NCBI RefSeq assembly: GCF_002926165.1 | Contig: NZ_MAGP01000139.1 | Span: forward strand, 1-41,840 | Reading direction: 5' to 3' | Length of the DNA stretch: 41,840 bases | Source of the DNA: Micromonospora chalcea | GTDB taxonomy: Bacteria; Actinomycetota; Actinomycetes; Mycobacteriales; Micromonosporaceae | Part shown: piece after piece, positions 32,972 through 41,124 of the stretch | How positions within the stretch are numbered: position 1 is the stretch's first letter | Layout of the letters: each line of letters opens with the position of its first letter | Made by a program: the position numbers and the translations under genes | The notes under the pieces: generated by a model | Databases searched by the model: none | Told to the model about the DNA's origin: nothing | What the model saw: only the letters and a program-made list of their open reading frames with translations

Positions 32972-33300
32972 GCGGTCAGGAACGGCCGCAGCTCGACCCG
33001 CCTGTTGCACCGCTGCGACGCCAGCGCGGCGAGCGGGAGCGCCACGTCGAAGTCCGGCGCCTCGACGATCCAGAATCCGCCGACGTACTCCTTCGTCTCC
33101 ACGTAGGGGCCGTCGGTGAACACCGGGTTCCCGTCCCGCGCGTCCACGACTGTGGCCGTCTCCGGTGCCGCGAGCCCACCGGCGAAGACCCAGTGGCCGT
33201 CGGCGCGCAGCCGCTCGTTGAACTCACCGATCGCGGCCATCTCCGCCTCGGTGGCCGAGCCGGTCGTGTCGTCGAGTACGGAGATCAGGTACTGCGCCAT
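32968..33300 (-). CDS. DGPF-domain (YCII-related) protein
   Basis: A 110-residue protein, MAQYLISVLDD at the start, with the family signature FTDGPYVETKEYVGGFWIVEAPD (about 62-84). It has the ferredoxin-like YCII fold. Such proteins are nearly always encoded next to ECF41/ECF42 sigma factors, as here, and may sense or signal for them, though the chemistry is unknown. GAGGAAC lies just before the ATG. Confidence 0.9.
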   Translation of the reverse strand: MAQYLISVLDDTTGSATEAEMAAIGEFNERLRADGHWVFAGGLAAPETATVVDARDGNPVFTDGPYVETKEYVGGFWIVEAPDFDVALPLAALASQRCNRRVELRPFLTA

Positions 33301-33453
33301 CGGTTCCTCTTTTACTATCGTCGGCCGCCGTCACCCCGGCTACGAACGCCTCCACCCCGATCCGACCACCTCCGCCGAGATCGACCAGGCGATTCTCGTA
33401 CGCGAACGCCGAGGCCGCTGCCGACGGCGTGAGGACGGCCGACAATCGTCGGT

Positions 33454-33966
33454 ATGGCCGACGAGCGTCCCCTGTACGAGCGAGATCCGGCAGCCTGGCA
33501 GGCCCACCTCGCCGAGGGCAACGCGCGGCAGCCCCGGAAGCGGGTGGGAGCCGACGTACTGCTGCGCAACGGTGACGGCGACATCCTGTTGGTAGATCCG
33601 CGCTACAAGCCGGACTGGGACCTGCCGGGCGGCATGGCGGAGGCGAACGAGCCGCCGCACCTGCCCGCCGAGCGGGAGGTGCGCGAGGAGTTGGGTCTCG
33701 AACTGCGCGTCGGACCGTTGCTGGCGGTGGACTGGGTCGCACCGCACGGCCCGTGGGACGACAGCCTGATGTTCATCTTCGACGGCGGTGCACTGCCTCC
33801 CGCCGAGCCGTTGAAACCGGCTGACGGCGAACTGGCCGACGCACGATTCGTCGCGCTCGATGATGCGCAGGCGCTGCTTCGCCCGTACGTTTGGCATCGG
33901 CTGCGTCACGCGGTGGCCGCGCTGAGCGACGGACGCCCGAGATATCTGACCAACGGAACCGCCTGA
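33454..33966 (+). CDS. Nudix hydrolase
   Basis: A 170-residue enzyme with a perfect Nudix box from G60 to G81: G-x5-E66-x7-R74-E75-V-x-E78-E79-L-G81. An extension before the domain (ERDPAAWQAHLAEGNARQPRKR) resembles actinobacterial Nudix proteins. These enzymes split nucleoside diphosphates linked to another group, using Mg2+. The exact substrate cannot be told. It is divergent from the DGPF gene across a 153-nt gap. No clear ribosome-binding site precedes the ATG. Confidence 0.9.
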   Translation: MADERPLYERDPAAWQAHLAEGNARQPRKRVGADVLLRNGDGDILLVDPRYKPDWDLPGGMAEANEPPHLPAEREVREELGLELRVGPLLAVDWVAPHGPWDDSLMFIFDGGALPPAEPLKPADGELADARFVALDDAQALLRPYVWHRLRHAVAALSDGRPRYLTNGTA

Positions 33967-33971
33967 GACCG

Positions 33972-34002
33972 TCGTACACATGTTCCATCCACAGCCTGTG
34001 GA
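33972..34002 (-). repeat. 31-bp element, copy 2: palindrome plus SOS-box-like motif
   Basis: On the plus strand it reads TCGTACACATGTTCCA (33972-33987), which matches the 16-nt actinobacterial SOS-type box TCGAACACATGTTCGA at 14 positions. The palindrome TCCACAG-C-CTGTGGA follows at 33988-34002. It is the inverse of the copy at 7973-8003, with 28 of 31 positions identical. It lies 15 nt before the gene at 34018. Confidence 0.6.
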
Positions 34003-34017
34003 CGCCGAGAGGACCGG

Positions 34018-34632
34018 ATGAGTTACCAGCTCAGCGCCGTGGTCGCCGACGTCGAGCTGCTACGCGAGCAGACCGCCGACCTGGACCACGCGGTACTCGC
34101 CGCGCTCCGTCAGGACTTCGCGCTGCTGCCGGTGACCCCGCAACTGGTGCAGGAACTGACCGGCGGGCTGCCGGACTTCGCCACCGACGAGCCGCGCGCC
34201 GAGCGTCCGTTCCGGCTGGTGCTCTCGCCGCCGCTGGCGGAGGTGATGGCCCGCTGGTCCACCAGCGGGCCGGTCGCGTACCTGGAGGCGGAGTTCGCGG
34301 GCGGGCTGGGCCACCAGTCGGCGGTGGTGTGGCTGGGCGGCGAGGTGAGCTGGGGGCCGCGGTACGACGCCGCGCTGGACCGGCCGCGTACCGAGTGGCC
34401 GATCAACACGGCGCTGGCCAGGCTGGGCGCGGAGCCGGGCGCGTGGATCGACCCGTTCGCGGAATTGGGCCTGCACCTGGAGCGCGACACCGACGGCTGG
34501 CTGACGCACGGCCGGCGCGGGCTGTCCGCCGACTACTGGGACGAGCTGGCCGAAGAGTGGGAACTTCGCCAATCCGGCCAGCACCAGCAACCTCATCGCC
34601 CCGGTCCCGTTGGTGACTGGGGGATTGCATGA
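34018..34632 (+). CDS. Hypothetical protein
   Basis: A 204-residue soluble protein with no signal peptide. It begins MSYQLSAVVADVELLREQ and has a Trp-rich, beta-looking centre (YLEAEFAGGLGHQSAVVWLGGEVSWGP) and a WDELAEEWELRQSG end, so it may be a small alpha/beta domain. I do not recognise the family. A good ribosome-binding site, GAGAGG, lies before the ATG. Its stop overlaps the next start as ATGA. The 31-bp element lies directly upstream and may control the pair. Confidence 0.75.
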   Translation: MSYQLSAVVADVELLREQTADLDHAVLAALRQDFALLPVTPQLVQELTGGLPDFATDEPRAERPFRLVLSPPLAEVMARWSTSGPVAYLEAEFAGGLGHQSAVVWLGGEVSWGPRYDAALDRPRTEWPINTALARLGAEPGAWIDPFAELGLHLERDTDGWLTHGRRGLSADYWDELAEEWELRQSGQHQQPHRPGPVGDWGIA

Positions 34633-35150
34633 AATTACGACAATTCGGCTTTATTGCCGTACTGCTTGCTGCCGCATCAGTGGCGGGCAGCGGCGTTCAT
34701 CCACAGTGGCCGGCCCGGCCCGTCGGCGCCGCCCAGGTGGTCAGCCTGGAGGGCCTGCGCGACGCGGAGTTCGGCGCCACCGAGGCGGACCTGACCCGCC
34801 GCGGCGTGCTGCGCGCCGACGAGGAGGCCTGCGGGCCCGCACTCGTCGGACACGGGGCGGTCAGCCCGATCTTCGTCGACGACCGGCTCGTCCTGCTCTG
34901 GCTGGACGACCCGATGAGCACACCCGAGGGCATCAGCGCCGGCACGCCGATCGGCGAGGTCCGCGCCGCGTACCCCGGCGCCACCGACCTGCCGGCGCCG
35001 CCCGGCAGTCACCGCTTCGCCGGGCTGCTCGCCCGCGACGGCGACCGCGCGTACCTGTTCCTGCACGACGGCGTCACCGTCCGCGAGATCATCGCCGGGT
35101 ACGCGGACTGGGCCCGCCGCCTCTTCGACGAGGGCTACGGCCCCTGCTGA
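34629..35150 (+). CDS. Hypothetical secreted protein
   Basis: A 173-residue protein. The N-terminus MKLRQFGFIAVLLAAASVAGSG is a signal peptide without a clear lipobox. The mature part has SLEGLRDAEFGATEADLTRRGVL, a Cys near the middle (EEACGPAL) and a final GYGPC, so one disulfide is possible. The ADLTRRGVL and GTPIGEVRAAYPGA segments resemble repeats of small secreted domains that recur in actinobacteria, but I cannot name the family. It is coupled to the previous gene by ATGA. Confidence 0.75.
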   Translation: MKLRQFGFIAVLLAAASVAGSGVHPQWPARPVGAAQVVSLEGLRDAEFGATEADLTRRGVLRADEEACGPALVGHGAVSPIFVDDRLVLLWLDDPMSTPEGISAGTPIGEVRAAYPGATDLPAPPGSHRFAGLLARDGDRAYLFLHDGVTVREIIAGYADWARRLFDEGYGPC

Positions 35151-35193
35151 AATTCACGTCACGGTGAACCGTCGAGACGGCTTCCGCATCCAC

Positions 35194-36106
35194 GAGCCTT
35201 TTCCAAAATCATCTTGCAGCTCAGGACGGGTGCGGCAGGCCCGGTGATCGATGGGTGCGAGGCTCCAGGTAGGAGAGCTGTCGACCAAGACTCGAAGCCC
35301 CGACCGGGAGCCTCGCCATGATGTCCTACCCCGCCACGATTCCGTTGTCCAGCCGCACCCGGAACCACCTCGAACGGATCCGCGGCCACCGTAAACAGCG
35401 CCGATCCCGATGGCGGCGCCTGGAACCCGGCCGGCAGGCGCTGCTCGCTCTCGCCCACCTGCGTAACGGCGACACCTACACCCGACTCGCGGCCGGCTTC
35501 GAGGTCGGCCTCGCCACCACCTGGCGCTACGTGCAAGAAGCGATAGTCCTGCTCGCAACGGCCGCCAATGACCTGGCCACCGCCATGGAACGGATCCGCC
35601 GACTGGCGTACGCAATCCTGGACGGCACCCTGATTCCGATCGACCGGGTCGCGGACCAGAAGCCGTACTACTCGGGAAAACACAAGCACCACGGCGTGAA
35701 CGTGCAGGTCATCGCCGATGCCGCTGGCCGGCTCGCCTGGGCCTCACCGGCGCTGCCCGGTTCGGTCCATGACCTGACCGCAGCCCGAACCCACGGCATC
35801 ATCGCGGCGCTGACCCCGGCAGACGTGATGACCTTCGCCGATAAGGGCTACCAAGAAGCCCTCGGCAGCGTGCGCACCCCGTTCAAACGGCGCCGCTTCC
35901 GCCCGAAGCTGTCACGCCGGCAGAAGGCCGTGAACCGCGCCCACGCAAAAATCCACGCTCGCGGCGAACACGCGATCGCCACCCTCAAGACCTGGAAAAT
36001 CCTGAACAAGCTGCGCTCCTGCCCACGGCGAGCGACCCCGATCGTGCAGGCCATCCTCGTTCTGCACCACGTCGAAGCCAACCGTCATGCAGGATGAAAA
36101 GGGCTC
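35194..36106 (+). mobile_element. IS5-like insertion sequence
   Basis: The element carries one transposase gene. The left end begins GAGCCTTTTCC and the right end, read inward, GAGCCCTTTTC. ATCTTGCA and ATCCTGCA follow inside at slightly different distances, so the terminal repeats are imperfect. CAC flanks both ends (35191-35193 and 36107-36109) as a possible 3-bp target duplication. The length of 913 bp fits small IS5-family elements. The ends are less sure than the transposase. Confidence 0.6.
35318..36097 (+). CDS. IS5-family transposase (DDE_Tnp_4 type)
   Basis: A 259-residue apparently intact protein. An N-terminal helix-turn-helix (LLALAHLRNGDTYTRLAAGFEVGLATTWRYV) is followed by the DDE catalytic core: D102 in LDGTLIPI, D175 in TFADKGYQ and E217 in ARGEHAIATLK. 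YYSGKHKHHGVNVQVIAD and PGSVHDLTAAR are family signatures. It should cut and join the ends of the surrounding element. No frameshift or stop interrupts it, so it may be active. Confidence 0.9.
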   Translation: MMSYPATIPLSSRTRNHLERIRGHRKQRRSRWRRLEPGRQALLALAHLRNGDTYTRLAAGFEVGLATTWRYVQEAIVLLATAANDLATAMERIRRLAYAILDGTLIPIDRVADQKPYYSGKHKHHGVNVQVIADAAGRLAWASPALPGSVHDLTAARTHGIIAALTPADVMTFADKGYQEALGSVRTPFKRRRFRPKLSRRQKAVNRAHAKIHARGEHAIATLKTWKILNKLRSCPRRATPIVQAILVLHHVEANRHAG

Positions 36107-36307
36107 CACGGTTGAGTCCTCCTCCGCCACTCAAGAGGCAGTTGATGGTGGCAGCTTCATCCACACCCGGCAAGGACAACCTTCCCCACCCAGCCCCCCA
36201 ACGTCGAGTAGCCCGGGCCTAGGCATGGGTGGGTCGTGCCTCGATTGGGACGTCGGCTTCCCCAGATGGCAAGAGCTTACTGCGCTTGGTGCCAGCGGTA
36301 CGCCCAC

Positions 36308-36317
36308 ATGGCGTACG
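36308..36317 (+). repeat. Target site duplication, left copy
   Basis: ATGGCGTACG lies directly outside the left end of the ISAs1-family element and is repeated exactly at 37645-37654. Ten-base duplication fits this family. Confidence 0.9.
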
Positions 36318-37644
36318 CAGGGCCCCGGCAAAGTTGTTAGGTGATGCCGAGGAGGGCCAGTGTCCGGCTGCTGTCGCGGGCGTGGTGCCGGTTGGCGGCG
36401 GCGATGTTGGTGACCCCGGCGAGGCGTAGGGCGCCGATGGCGGCGTTGCGTAGGGCGGCCATGACCTACGGTCCGGTGCCGGTACGGATCTGGCTGCGGT
36501 CTTCGTCGTAGGTGACATCGCGGACCCAGTGGATTTTGTTTTCGATGGACCAGTGGCCGCGGATCCACACGGCCAGTTGATCCGGTTTCGCCTGGTGGAC
36601 GTGCAGATCGGTGATGGCGTAGACGGTCTCGGTGGTGAAGCGTTTCGGCTCATCGAGGCGTCGCCGTCGGCGGCGGACCTGGATGGCCTGGGCGGCGTGT
36701 GGGAAGTCGATGCCGGTGGCGATCGTCAGGATCTTGCACGTGCGGATCTCGCGGCGGCCGTGCCCGCGGTCGTCGTGGCGGGTGGCGTCGGGGACGGCCC
36801 GCCAGGGCAGGCCGGCGAGTTGGGCGTGCAGGTGGGGCTGGTTGGCTTTGACGGTCAGGATCCAGTGCGCGCCGCGTTCGGCGAGGTAGGCGACGTGTTC
36901 GCGCTGGCAGTGCAGCGCGTCGGCGGTGATCACCGTGTCGCGCAGGTCGCCGATCTGGTCGAGCAGCGGCCGGAAGCGGGTGATCTCGTTGGTCTTACCG
37001 TCGACGTCGGTGCTGGCCAGGACCACACCGGTGCCCTGATCACAGGCGGCCATCACGTGATCGGCGGCGGTGACGGCGGTGCGGGATCCGCGTAGCGTCT
37101 TGCCGTCGACCGCGATCGCCCGCAGGCTGCCCGAGGCGCTGGTCGTGGCCCGGCCGACGAGCCAGCCGCTGATCGCCGTGGTCAGCACATCCGGGTCCAG
37201 GGCCTGCAGTAACCGGCGGATCATCGTCTCCGACGGGCGCCGGTCAGCGGCGATACCCAGCGCCTCGGCCGTCTCGTCCGGGACGTCGGCCACCCACTCC
37301 GCGATCGCGGAGTACGAGCGGTAGCCGGCTACCACGGCACACACCACCGCGGTCACCACCACAACCGATGCCGCACACCGCGGCGAGCCCGTGGATCAGG
37401 CACTCCGGCCAGTGCTGCGGGCAGCCCGCCAGCGGTTTCGGACACAGTCAGAGCCGGTGCATCGGACAAAGACGAGATCAGCGATGATGGCAGAGCGGGC
37501 ATGACTCACTTCGGATCGATCACCGTGGCGTAGGAACCTTGATGATCTTCTGAGCCGGTCATGCCCGTCTTGCTGCCACCAACGCTGGCGCTTCTACTCC
37601 AGAAGCCTCAAGTCGGACAGCGTCACGACTTTGCCGAGGCCCTG
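36318..37644 (-). mobile_element. ISAs1-family insertion sequence, decayed
   Basis: The left end CAGGGCCCCGGCAAAGTTGT (36318-36337) matches the inward reading of the right end, CAGGGCCTCGGCAAAGTCGT, at 18 of 20 positions. Exact 10-bp target repeats flank it. Length is 1327 bp, normal for the family. Its only gene is a transposase with two inactivating changes, so it cannot move by itself. It interrupts a DUF4145-like gene. Confidence 0.92.
36337..37502 (-). pseudogene. ISAs1-family transposase, inactivated
   Basis: The protein can be followed from ATG at 37502 (MPALPSSLISSL, then LAGVPDPRARRGVRHRL) to the family C-terminus (VMAALRNAAIGALRLAGVTN to LALLGIT, stop at 36337). After RHRL near 37373 one base is missing, and the reading shifts to VVVTAVVCAVVAGYRSYSAIAEW. 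Near the end GTGP is followed by an in-frame TAG (about 36467) where an Arg codon is usual. The middle portion is well kept: AVDGKTLRGS, TADALHCQREH, YDEDRSQIRTG. Both lesions should stop production of the full protein of about 388 residues. Confidence 0.85.
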
Positions 37645-37654
37645 ATGGCGTACG
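37645..37654 (+). repeat. Target site duplication, right copy
   Basis: ATGGCGTACG follows the right end of the ISAs1-family element and is identical to 36308-36317. Joining the flanks at this repeat restores the DUF4145-like reading frame (HMAY-VDGSQ). Confidence 0.9.
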
Positions 37655-38299
37655 TGGACGGATCACAAGCGGCGACTTGGTTCATGGACCCCGAGACGTT
37701 CACGGCAACGACAATGGTCTACTACAGGTGCGATGGTTGTTCGGGACTGATGATTGCCTCCGTTGAGGCCGACAGCTATCCGGATAGCGAGAGGGTTAGC
37801 GACACCCTATCCTTCTTCTGCGACCTCGCGAATTCTTGTGGTGGCCCCCGGCCGGAACCACTGCAGGGAGCTTCCCCGACGTGCCTGAACGAATAGGAGG
37901 TGCGGCATCGGAGGAACACCGCTGCGCGGAAAGCCTGAACCTGCGGGGAGCTGCCTAACTGCACGTTCCATAATTGAGGAAACCGCCAAGGAGAAGGGCA
38001 TCGAAAACAGCGGGTTGGCGGCGAAGATTGACGAAATGGGCAACCAAGAACTCATGAGAAAACGTCAGACAGGCGGCCCATGAAGTGCGCCGCCTCGGAA
38101 ACGAGATGACGCACGGAGACTTCGTCGATCCCGCGGCACCGGAAGATGACGATCTCGTCTTGGCGCTCATGACCGAAGTACTTGCCGAGCCCTTTCGATC
38201 CCCCGCAAAGGTGGCCAGAGCCCGAGCAGCCTGCGCCACAAAAAGCCAGGCCCTCGGGCCTTAACCCTCACCTGCCGGGCATCCCCTGAATTCGCCCCA

Positions 38300-40060
38300 T
38301 CAAAACTCGTCATTAAGGCGTTGGGCCGTTGAGCTCGCCGAACGCGCCGCAACGCCTTGGTCGCCAAGGCCAAGCAGCGGCGGCTGATCGGCCAGAACGG
38401 TGGTCAGCACGAGACGAAGCACATCGAAACGGCGAGTTACCTCACGCTTGAGCTCGGACTCAACCTCGCGTAAAGCCCTTTGCACCCAGGCTCTGGCACG
38501 ATTAGCGTCTACACTATTGATGTTGCTCCATTGCCGATAGCAACCGTCGGCGAGAGCTAGACCGACCGGCGGCAGGATGCCGCTATCGGAGTCCGAGGGG
38601 AAAACGCCAAGGGCTTCTACCGCACCGAGTCCGGAGAGGCCAGCTATCGCTCCTGAACTGGTGACGAGCAGCTGCCTGTTTAGTTTTTCGCCGCGGTGGT
38701 CCGCAAAGCGCTGACGCACGGCGGTGGTCAACCCTTCCGTCACGATGTCGCTCAAGGCGGTTTCACCAAAGACATGGGTAAGATCTTGCAAAATATCCTG
38801 TACCCGCCCGTCGCACGCCGCTGTCGCAAACAGGGACAGGGCGTGCAATTCGCGATCGAGCAGACCCGGAAATCCAGAGCGCTCCCCACCGAACATCAAC
38901 TCATGTGTGCAGCGCAGGTGGATGTTGGCCAACTCCAGGGCAAGAGCTTGCCCTACCCATCGAGCACCCATTCCAGCCGCGCGATTAAGTCGCTCGATCC
39001 AGTGCGTTCTGTCTATGTCGGTGGCCGTGATGTTGGCGGCGGCAACCCGGTTCGTCCATTCAGGACCGGAGACGATAGGCGGCAGAACGTCGCTTGACCG
39101 GCGAATACCGTCGTCAGCAGCCCAAGCAACCAGAGCGCGGCGCAACTGTGCGATGTCATTGGTTCCCGGGTCCACTACGAACCACCGCGCGTCGGTTAGC
39201 GCTGGCACGGCGGCCAGCAGTGCTGCCCGCTGAGCGGCGAGAGCCGCTGAGGTCTGCTTAACCCCGTCCGGCTTGGCCGGCCCCGCAGCCGTGCACCAGC
39301 CGTCGTCGGCTCTCGGCGTCACAACAAAGCTCGTAACCACGGGCCCGCTCGCCACCTTCGCCAGTAGGTCCAGATCTGCCGGATCGAACGGCTGATCGGC
39401 CGAGGTGACGTAGAGAAGAGCACCGCCGCGCCTTGCAGCATCGAGCGCCACTCGGCGCCCAGCGAGGCCGAGCATCTCGTTGTCTGCCGTATACACGAGC
39501 TCGAAGTGCCGTAGTAACGACTGTGGGAGGGTTAGCTCAATCCGCCGCGGCGGCCGCGCCAGGGTCTGACCTGTCGGGTCTTCGTAGGGCTGAGGGGCGC
39601 GATGGCCAGGAACATAGGCCAAGACGCCAGTCTCATTTCCATATTTCAGAACGATTGAGCTATCCGGCGCCACCGGCAGGTCCAGCTCCGGCATGCCGAG
39701 CAGCGCCCCAACCACGGCCCGACGCCTGCTACGCCTAGGACCGACCACCACCGCGAAGGGTCGATTCGACCCGGGGAAGGTGGCCACGCTGGGCGACTGC
39801 GCCGGTCTCGCGGGTCTCTCGAGCAGTACCTGCTCAGCTTGCCCGACGTAGCCGAGATCAAAGAAGAGCCGCGAAAGCTCAATAGCCGCGGTTTCCGGGT
39901 CACCGGGCTGCACCGGATTACTCATTCGGCGGCGGAGGTCGACGATCTTACGCACGACCTCTACGTGCTCTCGCCGCCCGTCCTGGCCAGGCTGGGCATC
40001 GCGTTTGCCGAGCGAAGAGCGCTTTAGCAACTCGTCGAACTCTCTGTCACTCTTTTTCAT
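38300..40060 (-). CDS. Dynamin-like protein with degenerate GTPase site
   Basis: A 586-residue protein. After a helical N-terminus (1-95), residues 100-150 resemble the dynamin/GTPase start: FAVVVGPRRSRRRAVVGALLGM then LPVAPDSSIVLKYG. The P-loop, normally GxxxxGKS, is G107-PRRS-RRR, so the phosphate-binding Lys and Ser are lost. The DxPG motif is replaced (HFELVYTADNEM), and FVVTPRADD sits where TKxD is expected. The rest (330-586) is helical with a hydrophobic segment (LLVTSSGAIAGLSGLGAVEALGVF), as in dynamin stalks that touch membranes. GGAGGGG lies 7 nt before the ATG. It overlaps the sigma-like gene by 14 nt. Family placement is inferred; GTP binding is doubtful. Confidence 0.6.
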   Translation of the reverse strand: MKKSDREFDELLKRSSLGKRDAQPGQDGRREHVEVVRKIVDLRRRMSNPVQPGDPETAAIELSRLFFDLGYVGQAEQVLLERPARPAQSPSVATFPGSNRPFAVVVGPRRSRRRAVVGALLGMPELDLPVAPDSSIVLKYGNETGVLAYVPGHRAPQPYEDPTGQTLARPPRRIELTLPQSLLRHFELVYTADNEMLGLAGRRVALDAARRGGALLYVTSADQPFDPADLDLLAKVASGPVVTSFVVTPRADDGWCTAAGPAKPDGVKQTSAALAAQRAALLAAVPALTDARWFVVDPGTNDIAQLRRALVAWAADDGIRRSSDVLPPIVSGPEWTNRVAAANITATDIDRTHWIERLNRAAGMGARWVGQALALELANIHLRCTHELMFGGERSGFPGLLDRELHALSLFATAACDGRVQDILQDLTHVFGETALSDIVTEGLTTAVRQRFADHRGEKLNRQLLVTSSGAIAGLSGLGAVEALGVFPSDSDSGILPPVGLALADGCYRQWSNINSVDANRARAWVQRALREVESELKREVTRRFDVLRLVLTTVLADQPPLLGLGDQGVAARSASSTAQRLNDEF

Positions 40061-40907
40061 CCGGTTCCCCTCCCCACTGCTTGTTCAGTTTCTCCTTCAT
40101 GCGCCATCGACGTAGCACACCCTCAACGGCTCGAACAGACGTCTCGCCGAGGAGATCGGCAATCTCTTGCTGGGTGTAGCCATCGATAGTGAGCGCAACG
40201 ATTGCGCGAGTGCGCTCGTCAAGGCGCTTAAGGGCGGCACACACACGGATTTTGCCCAGCGCAAGCACCGCCGGGTCGGAGGTGACATCCTCATCCGGCT
40301 CGATCAGCGCCCAGTGCTCATTATTTTGCAGCGACCACCTCTTACGCTGGGACCGCCACTTGCGCAGCTCATTCGGGAATATGTACAAGCAAGTGCCAAT
40401 AAAGTAGGTGGAAAGACTGGCACCCGCCTCAACGCGCCATCCACCCCTGATCAGGGCGTCCTCGCGGAAACGGATCAACGCGAGGGCTACGGTCATAATT
40501 GCCAACTCATCCCGTGCGTCAGCGTCCCTGAACAGCTCCTCCAGCTCGGCGTCGCTGGGGTGCAGTGTGAACCCCTGGGCGGCCGTGAGGCGGAAGATGT
40601 AGCCGGAGTGCATCAAGCCCTGCAGCACCGACAAACCGTAGGCGGCCAGTTCGTCCTCGAACCTTCGGTAGCGCGGGCCGGTAAAGTTGCAGGCAGTTAA
40701 CTCATGGAGCACCTGCCGGTCGGCTCTACGGCGAGCCATCGTCTCGTCCAGACTGCTCCCGTTGACGAGCTGCGGAGCCATGTTGGTATACGCATCGAAG
40801 GGCACCGCTTCGTAGCCCGCGGGGCCGAGTTGGTTCGAGGGCTGCACCATGGCAGGACTCACGCGTGCTGATGGCTTCTCACCCCCCGCCTTGCCGACGC
40901 CCATCAC
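40047..40907 (-). CDS. Sigma-70-family-like regulator (ECF type)
   Basis: A 286-residue protein. An N-terminal extension of about 75 residues is unlike standard ECF factors. Residues 130-195 (LAIMTVALALIRFRED, GASLSTYFIGTCLYIFPNELRKWRSQRKRW) fit sigma region 2. Residues 222-272 (ALKRLDERTRAIVALTIDGYTQQEIADLLG to EGVLRRWRMKEK) are a clear region 4 helix-turn-helix. The start is GTG at 40907 or the adjoining ATG at 40904, with GGAGG about 9 nt before. It overlaps the dynamin-like gene, so the two are made together. There is no anti-sigma gene nearby. It may control an unidentified promoter or act only as a DNA-binding protein. Confidence 0.75.
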   Translation of the reverse strand: MMGVGKAGGEKPSARVSPAMVQPSNQLGPAGYEAVPFDAYTNMAPQLVNGSSLDETMARRRADRQVLHELTACNFTGPRYRRFEDELAAYGLSVLQGLMHSGYIFRLTAAQGFTLHPSDAELEELFRDADARDELAIMTVALALIRFREDALIRGGWRVEAGASLSTYFIGTCLYIFPNELRKWRSQRKRWSLQNNEHWALIEPDEDVTSDPAVLALGKIRVCAALKRLDERTRAIVALTIDGYTQQEIADLLGETSVRAVEGVLRRWRMKEKLNKQWGGEPDEKE

Positions 40908-41124
40908 TGCCCGCTTCCTCCGGTTGTCTCGTTTCGCCCTGCGGTTGCAGGTTCAGTCCCCATCGGTCAGTGCTTGTAGGTGGGTCCTTGCCATGTAGCC
41001 CACGGAAATTCTCGAACTTCTTGCGTGATCTTCACCGTGATCGGTAATCCACTGCTCTGCGTGGGGCAGGGCACTAATCGCCACCTATGAGCCGGTGTCC
41101 GTTCATCACCTTTGGGAGGCTGCT

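Larger units (their letters stand above)
36266..38264 (+). pseudogene. DUF4145-like gene split by an ISAs1 insertion and several frameshifts
   Basis: The 5' part (36266-36317) encodes MARAYCAWCQRYAHMAY. The frame resumes exactly after the IS and one copy of its target repeat, at 37655, with VDGSQAATWFMDPETFTATTMVYYRCDGC. The two CxxC pairs would form a zinc ribbon. Further on the reading moves between frames: FPDVPERIGGAASEEHRC (near 37867-37920), RSIIEETAKEKGIENSGL (from 37964) and AAHEVRRLGNEMTHGDF (from about 38070), to a TAA at 38264. These blocks together are the usual DUF4145 order. At least three frameshifts and a stop are needed, so the gene is dead. The unbroken frame 37561-37896 is a chimera of IS end and gene remnant. 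The family's function is unknown; members often occur with defence genes. Confidence 0.82.

Noticed and set aside
36318..37541. ISAs1 right end at 37541 (CAAGGTTCC)
   Set aside because: It matches the left end poorly and gives no target repeat. The end at 37644 matches 18 of 20 bases and has an exact 10-bp duplication.
37561..37896. Uninterrupted 111-codon gene
   Set aside because: Its first 31 codons or so lie inside the ISAs1 right end, and the rest is a fragment of the DUF4145-like pseudogene in its original frame. It is not an independent gene.
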